From contig NZ_JALOBS010000002.1 in NCBI RefSeq assembly GCF_023228165.1, positions 62,001 through 126,000 of the forward strand: a stretch of DNA of 64,000 nt, in the 5' to 3' direction. The translations under genes were made by a program, and so were the position numbers. This document shows positions 16,614 through 25,527 of this stretch, piece by piece. This stretch comes from Methylomonas sp. (GTDB lineage: Bacteria > Pseudomonadota > Gammaproteobacteria > Methylococcales > Methylomonadaceae). The stretch's first letter is position 1. Each line of letters starts with the position of its first letter. The notes beneath the pieces were generated by a model that was not told the origin of the DNA, did not search any database, and saw nothing but the letters and a program-made list of their open reading frames with translations.

Positions 16614-17025
16614 ACATTATTCTCTTGTTTAGTAGATTGAGTCCGCCCCCAGTTAATTCGCCGGCAGGCTAATTAATTCAGAGACCAAAAAGCCTAAGCG
16701 GCTTTCGGCCATCATGGCAGTAATCCGCATTCCTGGTTTGATATAGATCAAATGGATTGGTCTATCCTGATGCGTTTTAATATTTGCCTATAGCGGAGGC
16801 CGCCGAACTAAATTCAACCCCGCATAGCGGCCGATGTCTGAAACAGATCTATACGAATCGCCCGCCATCCCTTACTTTGATTTTCTCCACCTTGCCATGT
16901 AGAAGGTCACTTTTCAGTATATTCTTGCTAAACTCAGAGTATCCCGATCGACTGCGACGTTACCGGTAACAACCAGCCTTTTTATACTTACCTTCTTTGA
17001 GAGCTTTTATCTCCACGGCCCAGCT
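16614..17025. other. Intergenic region with FNR box between the small lipoprotein and trxC
   Basis: A 412-base divergent spacer. Its main content is the FNR box at 16738-16751 and putative -10 elements on either side of it. The 61-codon frame at 16784-16969 has no recognisable features and is not called. Confidence 0.5.
16738..16751. promoter_or_regulatory. Perfect FNR-binding site
   Basis: TTGAT-ATAG-ATCAA matches the FNR consensus exactly. Spacing suits a class II FNR promoter (site centred near -41.5) in either direction. To the right, TTTAAT at 16776-16781 could be the -10 of a promoter reading towards trxC, with a leader of about 240 bases. To the left, CATGAT at 16711-16716 could serve the small lipoprotein gene with a leader of about 90 bases. 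The regulator gene lies only 300 bases away. Confidence 0.72.
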
Positions 17026-17460
17026 ATGAGCGAAAACCTACATATAGTCTGCCCTCATTGTTCGGCGACTAACCGCCTGCCATCCCCACGCCTGCGGCAA
17101 AATCCGCAATGCGGCCTATGTCATCAAGCTATTTTTGACGGGCAGCCATTACAATTGAACAGCCAAAATTTTGATAAACACCTTACTCGTAACGGTATCC
17201 CGCTATTAGTGGACTTTTGGGCCGACTGGTGCGGACCATGCAAAATGATGGCGCCTGCTTTTGCGCAAGCGGCTAAATTGCTGGAACCGGATATCCGGCT
17301 CGGCAAACTGAATACGGAAACCGAAGCCGCTATCAGCGCGCGCTACAATATCCGCAGTATTCCGACGCTGATATTGTTTAAAGGCGGTCGCGAGCTGGCT
17401 CGCCAGTCAGGGGCCATGAGTACACAGGAAATCGTTCGCTGGGTGAAAGCTCACCATTAA
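17026..17460 (+). CDS. trxC: Thioredoxin 2 (zinc-containing)
   Basis: A 144-residue thioredoxin of the TrxC type: an N-terminal zinc ribbon (CPHC at 9-12, CGLC at 29-32), then a thioredoxin domain with the redox motif WCGPC (C69, C72) and the cis-Pro segment SIPTLILFKGG. It reduces protein disulfides in the cytoplasm and is tied to oxidative stress defence in E. coli. It sits downstream of the FNR-box spacer. Confidence 0.95.
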   Translation: MSENLHIVCPHCSATNRLPSPRLRQNPQCGLCHQAIFDGQPLQLNSQNFDKHLTRNGIPLLVDFWADWCGPCKMMAPAFAQAAKLLEPDIRLGKLNTETEAAISARYNIRSIPTLILFKGGRELARQSGAMSTQEIVRWVKAHH

Positions 17461-17520
17461 ATTGGCTTTACGCAAGATTTTCTGATAGCTCTACCAGACT
17501 CGGAACGGGAGGCGTCCGGT

Positions 17521-19035
17521 TTAGTCGGCCGCCTTACGGGAATAGCGATGCTTGACACCGATAGGGAAATATTCCGGGTCGGCAAAGTGATGCAAAGTCA
17601 CCCGTGGCAGTTGCCGCTCTTTGGGGGTGTAATTGGCAAATTCGCTATTCAGACGCAACAATTCAGCCTTTATCGATATTGCAATAATCTCAGTCAGCGC
17701 TAGTTCCGGTTGCACATCCGGCAACAGCTCCACGGCGACATGCAGCTCCTTGTCTCCTAAGGCCGTTTCCCGCACCTGTAAAACAAACTTTCCTGTTACC
17801 CAACGCATAATGTCTGGCTGCTCCAGGCCAACCGTCACATTCTCGGGATAAATATTGGCGCCGTAATAGGACACCGTAAAGTCGGCCCGACCGAACACAA
17901 ACACGAAAGGTAATGGGCGTGGCTGGAAATCCGTCGGCAAACCCAGATCCGCGACAGTATGAATACCGTGATGATTCAGAAATTCCCACATCTCATCGAA
18001 ACTCAGCACCCCACCTTTATCGGCAATATGGTAACGCAGCAGCGGTACGCTGTTTTCACCGGACACCACCAGAGTGTTATCGTGCACTTCAAAGAAACGG
18101 CTACACGGATCGTATTGCACTAAAGTTGGCAGGCGTGACTCGCCAAACAAATTGCGAGCCGCGGCAGGAAGACCAGCCAGCCAACGGCGAATAGCAATAC
18201 TAAAGGGTGTTTCATTGCCCAACACACCGCCATCGGCTGTACCATACAGCGAAGCCGAATCGAAGCAAGACCGAGTCGAACCGGTACGCCGGCCGAGCAT
18301 ACTCCGCCACTCTTCGCTGAAAACCTCGCCGGCAAACACCAACTTTGTCTGGTATGCATCCCACGCTATGCCCTCGGCCGCACCGGCATCCAACACGTCT
18401 TTAATAAACGGCGGATAACCCAGTAGTACGGTCTGCTCGAAATGCGGCGCCAGTTCGCGCACCACCCGAAATATTTCGGCCTTATTGTTGCCGGGTGTCG
18501 CCACCATCAATGGATAACCCTTGCGCGCCAAATGCCAGCAACATGAGGTGGTAAACAAACCGCCTACCCAATTTCCCAACGCGAAACAGACCACCGCCAA
18601 GGTGTTGCGCTGATCCGCGGCAAAACTATCTACAAAAACTTGCTCGAAACGTACCGCCACATCCAACTCATACGCCGCCGAACGCGGCCAAAAAGTCGGC
18701 CGACCGGTAGAGCCCGAAGACACCGCCACTCGGTCCGCACCTTGCAAATTGCCCCCCAGACAGCGCTCCGGCAACGGATACACCTGCATATAATCGGCCT
18801 TGTTTATCAAAGGCAAGCGCTGGAATGCAGGGTAATCATTAATCTCTGCCGGGATAATCCGACGCGAGTCCAAAAAATGCCGATAGGCCGGCACCTGTTC
18901 GGCGCAACGTTTAAATAATCCCAACAAGCGGCCTTGCGGGTCGGCCAAAAGCTGCTCTTCCAGTAACTGGTCAAGCGAAGTATTGATAAATCGATAAAAC
19001 GCTTCTTCGGATTTCGATATATTTTGCTTAAGCAT
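17521..19035 (-). CDS. PaaK-like adenylate-forming enzyme (phenylacetate-CoA ligase family)
   Basis: A 504-residue member of the PaaK branch of ANL adenylating enzymes. It has the AMP-binding loop SSGSTGRPTFWPRS, a CCWHLARKGYPLMVATPGNN segment, SASLYGTADGG and a C-terminal subdomain with FGRADFTVSYYGANIYPENV. The acid substrate is unknown: no other phenylacetate catabolism gene is nearby. The start at 19035 has GGGGTGG upstream; a TTG five codons earlier is the alternative. It follows the peroxiredoxin gene by 40 bases and is probably co-transcribed. Confidence 0.82.
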   Translation of the reverse strand: MLKQNISKSEEAFYRFINTSLDQLLEEQLLADPQGRLLGLFKRCAEQVPAYRHFLDSRRIIPAEINDYPAFQRLPLINKADYMQVYPLPERCLGGNLQGADRVAVSSGSTGRPTFWPRSAAYELDVAVRFEQVFVDSFAADQRNTLAVVCFALGNWVGGLFTTSCCWHLARKGYPLMVATPGNNKAEIFRVVRELAPHFEQTVLLGYPPFIKDVLDAGAAEGIAWDAYQTKLVFAGEVFSEEWRSMLGRRTGSTRSCFDSASLYGTADGGVLGNETPFSIAIRRWLAGLPAAARNLFGESRLPTLVQYDPCSRFFEVHDNTLVVSGENSVPLLRYHIADKGGVLSFDEMWEFLNHHGIHTVADLGLPTDFQPRPLPFVFVFGRADFTVSYYGANIYPENVTVGLEQPDIMRWVTGKFVLQVRETALGDKELHVAVELLPDVQPELALTEIIAISIKAELLRLNSEFANYTPKERQLPRVTLHHFADPEYFPIGVKHRYSRKAAD

Positions 19036-19075
19036 GAAACGCCACCCCAACAGCCAAAAAAATCAGTTGCGGCAA

Positions 19076-19615
19076 CTATTGGGCCGCCTGCAGTCGCTTT
19101 AGGCTTTTCGCTACCCGGCCCGCATCCAGGGCGGGATCGACATCGTCATCTATCTGCCGAATCACCAGCGCAGGGTCGATAATAAACGTCCAGCGCTTGG
19201 CCATGTTCAACACCGGAATCTTCACGCCGTAAAGTTCCGTGACTTTGGCATCGGGGTCGGACAGCAAACTGAAGGATAGCTTGTGTTCTTCATGAAACGC
19301 CTTCAGGTCGGCAAGATCATCGGTACTGATACCGAACACCTCGGCATTCTGTGAGCGAATGGCGTTAATGGCATCGCGAAAAGCACACGCTTGCGTAGTA
19401 CAGCCCGGCGTGCCGGCCTTGGGGTAGAAATACAACACCGTCCAGCCCTTTTTTTGCCGGTCTATTAAACGCATCTCGCTGCCGTCATAAGCCGTTAATT
19501 GAAACAGCGGCGCATCCTCACCGACCTGCAAAGTTTCAGCGTTTACGGCGGAAGCCCATGTCAGGCAAACCGACAAAAGCAGGCATCTAAAACCAGCACG
19601 AAAATTAACCAACAT
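19076..19615 (-). CDS. Periplasmic peroxiredoxin (BCP/PrxQ type)
   Basis: A 179-residue thiol peroxidase. A cleavable signal peptide (LVNFRAGFRCLLLSVCLTW, ASAVNA) is followed by an AhpC/TSA domain with FYPKAGTPGCTTQACAF. The peroxidatic Cys is C72 and C77, five residues later, is the likely resolving Cys as in atypical two-Cys PrxQ. It would reduce hydroperoxides outside the cytoplasm. The start at 19615 is chosen for the signal peptide and the upstream AGAGG-like site. Confidence 0.9.
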   Translation of the reverse strand: MLVNFRAGFRCLLLSVCLTWASAVNAETLQVGEDAPLFQLTAYDGSEMRLIDRQKKGWTVLYFYPKAGTPGCTTQACAFRDAINAIRSQNAEVFGISTDDLADLKAFHEEHKLSFSLLSDPDAKVTELYGVKIPVLNMAKRWTFIIDPALVIRQIDDDVDPALDAGRVAKSLKRLQAAQ

Positions 19616-19740
19616 AGGCAACCTCTGAAAATTGTGTCCGAAAGGAGTTAAAACCTGCAGTGCCAAGTCGCCTTGGCAACACAGTGATGCATCTTACCAG
19701 CCCACCTCAAAAGTCAATTTAGCCGTCAAAGTGCAGAATT

Positions 19741-21414
19741 TCAGGATTTTAATTTGTATAACGGCGGATTAAATTTAAAGCCGAAATGTTGCGGGTCTTC
19801 GCCTATCACGGCGGCGGAAAAAATATAAAACACATAATCGCGGGTTTCAGTGGGCAATTCGTAATTTTGTAGGAATTTCCAAAAGTTCCTGTCCCGTGGA
19901 TTATCCGGCATTTGCTTAATCATATTTTTCACCCGGTTATCGCCGTAGTTATAACTGGCCATCACCAATAATCCCGAGGCCTGGGCTTCGGTGCTATAAA
20001 TTTTGCGGAGATATTTAATGCCCGCCTGGGTGGCCCGGGCGAAATCGAAACGCTCATCCTGTTCATCATATTCACGCAGATCGGCAAGCGGTCCCGGCGA
20101 TATGCCGTATTCTTGCGCGGTACTTGCCAGCAACTGCCAAGCCCCCTTGGCGATGCCAAACCGGGTCTCGGGACCTATCGCACGCGTATCGTAATTGCTT
20201 TCTTGCAACGGCAGATAGATAAAATACAAGGGCAGACCGTATGTTTCCAACGTGGCTATAACCGGCTGTAACAAATGGTTTTTCTCCAAGGTGCTTATAG
20301 CAGTCTGCAACCTTGATGTGCCCTGCCAGTACTGAATATATTTACGTACCTCGGAAACAAACTCTTCCGGCAATTCCAATTCACTTTCACCCAATTCGCG
20401 CGCCACCTTGGCAATTAATTGGTTTTCATATTGTGTAGTGGTCGGGAATCTTAACCTAAGGCTGTTGGCTTCTTCGACATACTGCCGGTATTTGGCCTTC
20501 ATGCTCGCCAAGCGCGCCCTTTCCTGACGCATGCGCAACCTTTCGGCGGCAATTTTCTCCTGCTGCAATTTCAATTGCTCTTGGGATATTCTGAGTTTTT
20601 CGGTGTTAATTGCCGCCAGCGTTTCATCCAAAACGGCGGCACTTTCTTCCAACTTAATATCAGCCAGCGAGATATTGACCTCCAGCGATTTAATGTCGTA
20701 AAACATATCAATCGCCAATTTTCGGGTATTTTCCAAAGCGATTTGTTGATAGGTCACCAAGGCTACCGCCAACCCGAAAAGCCCCGCCAAAGTCCAAATC
20801 ACTTTTTTATAACTCTTGGAGCGCTTGACACGATCTTTATGAATTACCCGCCGGGCCATCAGCGTGTAATCGCCCATATCCGGACTATCTTCCTTGGCCA
20901 TTAAGCGCGCCTCAATATCGGCCTGCGATACATTCCGGTGTAATGCGGCAGTTTCTGCTTGAGTACTAGGGTTTAAAACAGTTGCGGTAGTCGCGGGAGA
21001 GGAAGGGGCGGCAGGTAGCGAATGGGTATGCTGCTGTATTCTAAGATAAAAACCCGCAACACCCAGGGCAATCAGAACCGGAAAATGCAAGGCCTCTTTG
21101 TTGGGTATCAAACGCCCATCTATGAAAATGCCATTTGTGCTCTTAAGATTATATAGCCACCAACCACCCGCCTCCCTCTTGATCTCCATATGGTAGCGGC
21201 TAACCACATCATCAGAAATGACAATACCATTATCCCCTGCCCGCCCCACTGTAAAACGGTCGGCAAACTTAAAATGCCCAAGGACTTCTCCTTGAATATT
21301 TAATAAGTCAACCGCCAGCTCATCCCTTTTATTTGGCGCCAATACAGTACGATCATCGTCCTGATTTGCATGTGCAGTATTGTTTGGCTTGATTCTGGTT
21401 TTGTCATCGTTCAT
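19741..21414 (-). CDS. FHA domain-transmembrane-coiled coil-lytic transglycosylase protein
   Basis: A 557-residue protein of unusual architecture. An N-terminal FHA phosphothreonine-binding domain (about 35-105) has G58-R59, SRYH at 72-75 and STNG at 92-95. A linker follows, then one membrane helix (about 204-222) and a long coiled coil (about 235-330). A C-terminal SLT-type domain has the catalytic-type ESNYD (E405), GAWQLLAST and MASYNYG (486-492). The topology would put FHA in the cytoplasm and the transglycosylase in the periplasm. It may couple Thr-kinase signalling to peptidoglycan cleavage. No kinase gene is nearby. Confidence 0.88.
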   Translation of the reverse strand: MNDDKTRIKPNNTAHANQDDDRTVLAPNKRDELAVDLLNIQGEVLGHFKFADRFTVGRAGDNGIVISDDVVSRYHMEIKREAGGWWLYNLKSTNGIFIDGRLIPNKEALHFPVLIALGVAGFYLRIQQHTHSLPAAPSSPATTATVLNPSTQAETAALHRNVSQADIEARLMAKEDSPDMGDYTLMARRVIHKDRVKRSKSYKKVIWTLAGLFGLAVALVTYQQIALENTRKLAIDMFYDIKSLEVNISLADIKLEESAAVLDETLAAINTEKLRISQEQLKLQQEKIAAERLRMRQERARLASMKAKYRQYVEEANSLRLRFPTTTQYENQLIAKVARELGESELELPEEFVSEVRKYIQYWQGTSRLQTAISTLEKNHLLQPVIATLETYGLPLYFIYLPLQESNYDTRAIGPETRFGIAKGAWQLLASTAQEYGISPGPLADLREYDEQDERFDFARATQAGIKYLRKIYSTEAQASGLLVMASYNYGDNRVKNMIKQMPDNPRDRNFWKFLQNYELPTETRDYVFYIFSAAVIGEDPQHFGFKFNPPLYKLKS

Positions 21415-21919
21415 TGGAATTGGCTACCAATCAAGTACGTTTTATTAGCAATCCGCCATTCGGTCCCGCCGGATTTTGACAAACACTTTACTCTGCGAAT
21501 GCTTTAAAGCTATAAACTAAATTTCTCCCGTAGCCCGATTTAAGTCGAGGCCGTTTCGATTGTAATACACTTCGAAATAGTCAACGGTAAACTTGTTAAG
21601 GATCGCTGCAAATCGGCAGGCTTTCCGCAAAAGTACTGTTAAACCGGCAAGCAGAATTGAAAATTGCAATTTTTGAATGGGGGAACGGCTTTGATGATAG
21701 GCGGACACTATTGCGAGTGACCTGCAAATTGTCATGACGGCTTAGGCTGACTTGGAATTATTAGCCCTTTCGGCATACCGAATACCGACAAGAGAGAGAA
21801 AGCTATCATTGATCGGGATCGCCCAACTCGAATGCCAGTGTTAAAAATCAGAATTTCACGAACAGACATGCCGCCATCAGATAATGTAAACATCACCAAA
21901 GGCGGAATTTGAAAATAAT
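21415..21919. other. Intergenic region with no recognised content
   Basis: These 505 bases between the FHA/transglycosylase gene and the tRNA-Glu genes contain only a 72-codon minus-strand frame without family features. I see no repeat, terminator or RNA gene. The promoter for the FHA gene must lie near its right-hand start. Confidence 0.4.
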
Positions 21920-21995
21920 TGGCGTCCCCACGGGGGTTCGAACCCCGGTTACCGCCGTGAAAGGGCGGTGTCCTAGGCCACTAGACGATGGGGAC
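21920..21995 (-). tRNA. tRNA-Glu (anticodon TTC), copy 1
   Basis: A 76-base tRNA read on the minus strand. The acceptor GTCCCCA pairs with TGGGGAC; the anticodon loop CTTTCAC carries TTC; the T arm contains GGTTCGAACCC. The 3' CCA is encoded. It is identical over its length to copy 2 and lies 58 bases from it. Confidence 0.96.
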
Positions 21996-22053
21996 TTAGA
22001 ACTGGTGCAGTCTTCTGCGATTTAATGCTGTTTAACTTTTTGCCAACCGAAAT

Positions 22054-22129
22054 TGGCGTCCCCACGGGGGTTCGAACCCCGGTTACCGCCGTGAAAGGGC
22101 GGTGTCCTAGGCCACTAGACGATGGGGAC
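22054..22129 (-). tRNA. tRNA-Glu (anticodon TTC), copy 2
   Basis: Second identical tRNA-Glu gene with encoded CCA, 25 bases downstream of tRNA-Ala. The last bases beyond CCA (AATT) also match copy 1, which suggests a recent tandem duplication. Confidence 0.96.
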
Positions 22130-22154
22130 TAAGACTTTAAACAATCAACTGCGT

Positions 22155-22230
<76 letters not shown>

Positions 22231-22271
22231 GTAGTCGAGACCGCGCATTATACTGACATTTACCGCCTTGT

Positions 22272-23666
22272 CTAGCTATTTTTTATAAAGCTGATCGCAC
22301 GGGCGATTCGATCCAGGGTTTTTTCTTTACCCAGCAAATACAGGGTCACATCGATGGCCGGCGATACACCGCAACCGCAAACGGCAACCCGCAAAGGCTG
22401 AGCAACCTTACCCAGGTTTAAGTGCAACTGTTCGGCGCTATCCAGCACCACTTGATGCAAAGCTTCTGCCTCCCATGCCTCAATCGCGTCGAAACGGCTC
22501 CACAGATGTTGTAATATCTCATCCACACCCGCCTTGAAGTTTTTCTTGACGGCTTTTTCGTCATAAGCTGCAAAATCGCGATAGAAATACAGGCTGTCCT
22601 CAGCCATATCCACCAGGGTTTTACAGCGCTCCCTTTGCGCCTTAACCACTTCGGCCAATGCCGGCCCACTGGCGGGGTCGATACCCCGCTCGCCCAAATG
22701 CCAACTTAAATGATGGGCCACATGGGCGGGATCGCTGGTCATAATGTATTGGTGATTCAGCCAAATCAACTTTTCGGTATTAAATGTCGATGCCGACACA
22801 TTGACTTTTTCCAACTCAAACAGCTCAATCATCTCATCAATACTGAACAATTCCTGGTCGCCATGCGACCAACCCAGACGCACCAGATAATTCAATAAGG
22901 CTTCGGGCAAATAACCGTCATTGCGATACTGCATCACACTGACCGCACCGTGGCGTTTGGACAGACGTGCGCCGTCCGCACCCAAAATCATCGGCACGTG
23001 CGCATACACCGGCAGTTGCGCAGCCAAGGCTTTTAAAATGTTGATCTGTCGCGGGGTATTATTGACATGGTCATCGCCGCGGATGACATGAGTCACCCCC
23101 ATATCCATATCGTCGACCACTACAGTCAGATTATAGGTCGGCGTACCGTCGGAACGGGCGATGATCAAATCGTCCAACTCCTTGTTGGCCACCACGATAC
23201 GACCCTTGACCAGATCGTCGATAACGACCTCGCCCTGCTCGGGGTTTTTGAAGCGCACCACCCGCTCGCCACTACTCTCCGAGCCGTTCCGACACTTACC
23301 GTTGTAACGCGGCTTCTCCTTGGCAGCCATTTGCTGTTCACGCAAAGCATCCAGCTCTTCCCGGCTGCAATAGCAATAATAGGCGTCACCTTGATCCAGC
23401 AACTGCTGAATCACCTCTTTATAGCGGTCGAACCGATGAGTTTGATAGAAAGGCCCTTCGTCATACTCCAAACCCAGCCAAGTCATGCCTTCCAAAATGG
23501 CATTGACGGAGTCCTGGCTGGAGCGCTCCAGATCGGTATCTTCGATGCGCAGAATAAATTTGCCGCCATGTTTTCGGGCATACAACCATGAAAATAGAGC
23601 TGTTCTGGCGCCCCCCACATGCAAGTAACCGGTGGGACTAGGGGCAAAGCGGGTTCTTATACTCAT
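22272..23666 (-). CDS. gltX: Glutamyl-tRNA synthetase
   Basis: A 464-residue class I synthetase that charges tRNA-Glu. It has the HIGH-type motif region FAPSPTGYLHVGGARTALF, the zinc-region-like YYCYCSREELDALR and the KMSKS-equivalent LSKRHG. The start MSIRTRFAPSPTG is standard. The three tRNA genes immediately downstream include two tRNA-Glu, its own substrate. The Sel1 gene ends five bases upstream. Confidence 0.97.
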   Translation of the reverse strand: MSIRTRFAPSPTGYLHVGGARTALFSWLYARKHGGKFILRIEDTDLERSSQDSVNAILEGMTWLGLEYDEGPFYQTHRFDRYKEVIQQLLDQGDAYYCYCSREELDALREQQMAAKEKPRYNGKCRNGSESSGERVVRFKNPEQGEVVIDDLVKGRIVVANKELDDLIIARSDGTPTYNLTVVVDDMDMGVTHVIRGDDHVNNTPRQINILKALAAQLPVYAHVPMILGADGARLSKRHGAVSVMQYRNDGYLPEALLNYLVRLGWSHGDQELFSIDEMIELFELEKVNVSASTFNTEKLIWLNHQYIMTSDPAHVAHHLSWHLGERGIDPASGPALAEVVKAQRERCKTLVDMAEDSLYFYRDFAAYDEKAVKKNFKAGVDEILQHLWSRFDAIEAWEAEALHQVVLDSAEQLHLNLGKVAQPLRVAVCGCGVSPAIDVTLYLLGKEKTLDRIARAISFIKNS

Positions 23667-23671
23667 GTCTA

Positions 23672-24133
23672 TTATTTACCTGTTAAAAATCTTTTTGCAT
23701 ATTCTGCTGGAATCGAGCGCGCCGCATTGAAACGCATCGCCTGATAATTAAACTGCACACTGCCTTTTGCCGCCGGGTTTTTACCTAAAATAGCCAGCGA
23801 GGTACCATGCCCTTGTTTAGCGGCTTTTTCGTACCATCGGGTTGCCTGGTCGCGATCGGCAGTCACGCCTATACCTCGATCGTAAAACGCCCCCATCACT
23901 ACTTGGGCATCGACGATGCCCTGATTGGCCGACTTTTCCATCCATTCGGCAGCTAGCTTTTCATCTTTTTCCAGCCCTTCTCTACCTAAAAGATAGAGTG
24001 ACGCCAATTTGGCTTGCGCTTGCGAATCACCTTGCCGCGCCGCTTGCATAATTTGTTCGGCAGTTTCAGCCCCTGCTTTACCACACATAAAAATCAAGGC
24101 AAAAACACCGATTAAGCGAGTTAATCTAAACAT
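23672..24133 (-). CDS. Secreted Sel1-repeat protein
   Basis: A 153-residue protein with a signal peptide (MFRLTRLIGVFALIFMCGKA, GAE) and Sel1/TPR-like repeats: AEQIMQAARQGDSQAQAKLASLY, LAAEWMEKSANQGIVDAQVVMG, QATRWYEKAAKQGHGTSLAILG. Sel1 repeats mediate protein contacts. The partner is unknown. The five-base gap to gltX implies one transcript. Confidence 0.85.
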   Translation of the reverse strand: MFRLTRLIGVFALIFMCGKAGAETAEQIMQAARQGDSQAQAKLASLYLLGREGLEKDEKLAAEWMEKSANQGIVDAQVVMGAFYDRGIGVTADRDQATRWYEKAAKQGHGTSLAILGKNPAAKGSVQFNYQAMRFNAARSIPAEYAKRFLTGK

Positions 24134-24293
24134 GGCGCGCGCTCCGCAAAAACCTGTATTATTTCACGGCGGGCGTTTAAGTTGAACGTAAGCTGTAAAA
24201 AATAAGATATCAGACTGGAATAGCAGCCAAATAATGCTAGACTCCTAACTAAGGGTAAATTACCGATATTCAAAAACAAACGGGAGATTTTTA

Positions 24294-25472
24294 ATGCAGA
24301 AAATGCTTACTTTAACCGCGGCCTTAACCGTCGCACTATTGTCAGGTTGCGCGACGCAATCCAGCAATAATTTTCAAGCCTTTCAAGCCGACGATCTGAA
24401 CGCTCAAGTTCAAGGCGGCTTACTTGTGCAAAAAACCAATAGCTTTTTCGTGTTGAATGACTCTTCGTCTTCAATGAGTAAAACCTATTTGAATTCAGCG
24501 GAATACAGCGGCACCAAACTGGATGTCGAAAAAAATCTGCTGAACAAGTTCAACAGAACCATTCCCGACATTACCTTATCTTCGGGTTTGCGTAGTTTTG
24601 GCTTCGGTCCTTGCGTGCACTGGGGCGCTACTCAACTGAACCAACCGCTACAAAGCTATTCAGCCAGCGGCTTTGAAAGCGCCATTACATCCATGCACTG
24701 CTCAAGCGGCGGCACACCCTTGGCTACAGCAATGAGCGAAAGCAATAAAGATATAGCTTCCGCCCCAGGCAATATTGCTTTGATTGTCTTCAGCGACGGC
24801 ATGGATGAAGTATCTCCGGTACCTGCCACGGAAGCATTGAAAGCCCAATATGGCGACAGATTGTGCGTTTATACCGTGTGGGTTGGCAACGACGCCGATA
24901 TAGCCGGCCAAGCAGGCTTACAGGAAATCGTAAGCACCGCCGGTTGCGGTATGGCGACCGACGCCAATGCGATTTCGAACCCCGCAGGCATGAGCGATTT
25001 TGTTAAACAGGTGTTCTTCAAACCAGGCTCACCTCAGGATTGCTCTACCCAAGATGATGATCTTGACGGCGTCAACAACTGTGCCGACAAATGCCCCGAT
25101 ACACCAAAAGGTGCGATCGTCGATAAGCACGGCTGCTGGGCATTCCATGGCGTGTTATTCGATTTCGACAGCGATAAAGTCAAATCGAAATACCACCCCA
25201 TGATCAAAAATGCGGTTGACGTGATGAAACTCAACCCAGGCTTGACGATTGAGATTGAAGGCCACACCGACAGCTACGGCAGCGACGCCTATAACCAAAA
25301 ACTATCCGAACGCAGAGCGGTATCGGTGAAAAATGAACTGGTTAGCCAGGGCGTTAACGGCAAGCGTTTGACTACCGTGGGTTTTGGTGAATCCCAACCA
25401 GTCGAATCCAATGATACTGATGAGGGCCGTGCTTATAACCGCCGCGTCAATTACAAACGCACCGACAAATAA
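24294..25472 (+). CDS. Lipoprotein with VWA-like, thrombospondin type 3-like and OmpA domains
   Basis: A 392-residue outer-membrane lipoprotein. The signal peptide ends in lipobox LSGC (C19). A von Willebrand A-like domain follows with the MIDAS pattern DSSSSMS (D56, S58, S60) and SDGMDE. A calcium-binding type 3-like segment (DDDLDGVNNCADKCPDTPKG) links it to a C-terminal OmpA domain (LFDFDSDKVKSKYHPM, IEIEGHTDSYGSDAYNQKLS) that binds peptidoglycan. Joining VWA with OmpA is uncommon. It ends at a strong terminator. Confidence 0.88.
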   Translation: MQKMLTLTAALTVALLSGCATQSSNNFQAFQADDLNAQVQGGLLVQKTNSFFVLNDSSSSMSKTYLNSAEYSGTKLDVEKNLLNKFNRTIPDITLSSGLRSFGFGPCVHWGATQLNQPLQSYSASGFESAITSMHCSSGGTPLATAMSESNKDIASAPGNIALIVFSDGMDEVSPVPATEALKAQYGDRLCVYTVWVGNDADIAGQAGLQEIVSTAGCGMATDANAISNPAGMSDFVKQVFFKPGSPQDCSTQDDDLDGVNNCADKCPDTPKGAIVDKHGCWAFHGVLFDFDSDKVKSKYHPMIKNAVDVMKLNPGLTIEIEGHTDSYGSDAYNQKLSERRAVSVKNELVSQGVNGKRLTTVGFGESQPVESNDTDEGRAYNRRVNYKRTDK

Positions 25473-25488
25473 CATTCGGCGTTAACCC

Positions 25489-25517
25489 AAAAGGGAGGTT
25501 CTGCCTCCCTTTTTTTT
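25489..25517 (+). terminator. Rho-independent terminator after the VWA/OmpA gene
   Basis: The stem AAGGGAGG / CCTCCCTT with a short loop is followed by eight or more T residues. The A-run on the other side makes it plausible for the convergent nuclease gene as well. Confidence 0.9.
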
Positions 25518-25527
25518 GCCTGCCATT

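Noticed and set aside
16784..16969. A 61-codon frame downstream of the FNR box.
   Set aside because: Lacks a binding site and any protein-like pattern; more likely the leader of the trxC transcript.
21517..21735. A 72-codon minus-strand frame in the gap before the tRNA genes.
   Set aside because: No recognisable domain or ribosome binding site; atypical composition.
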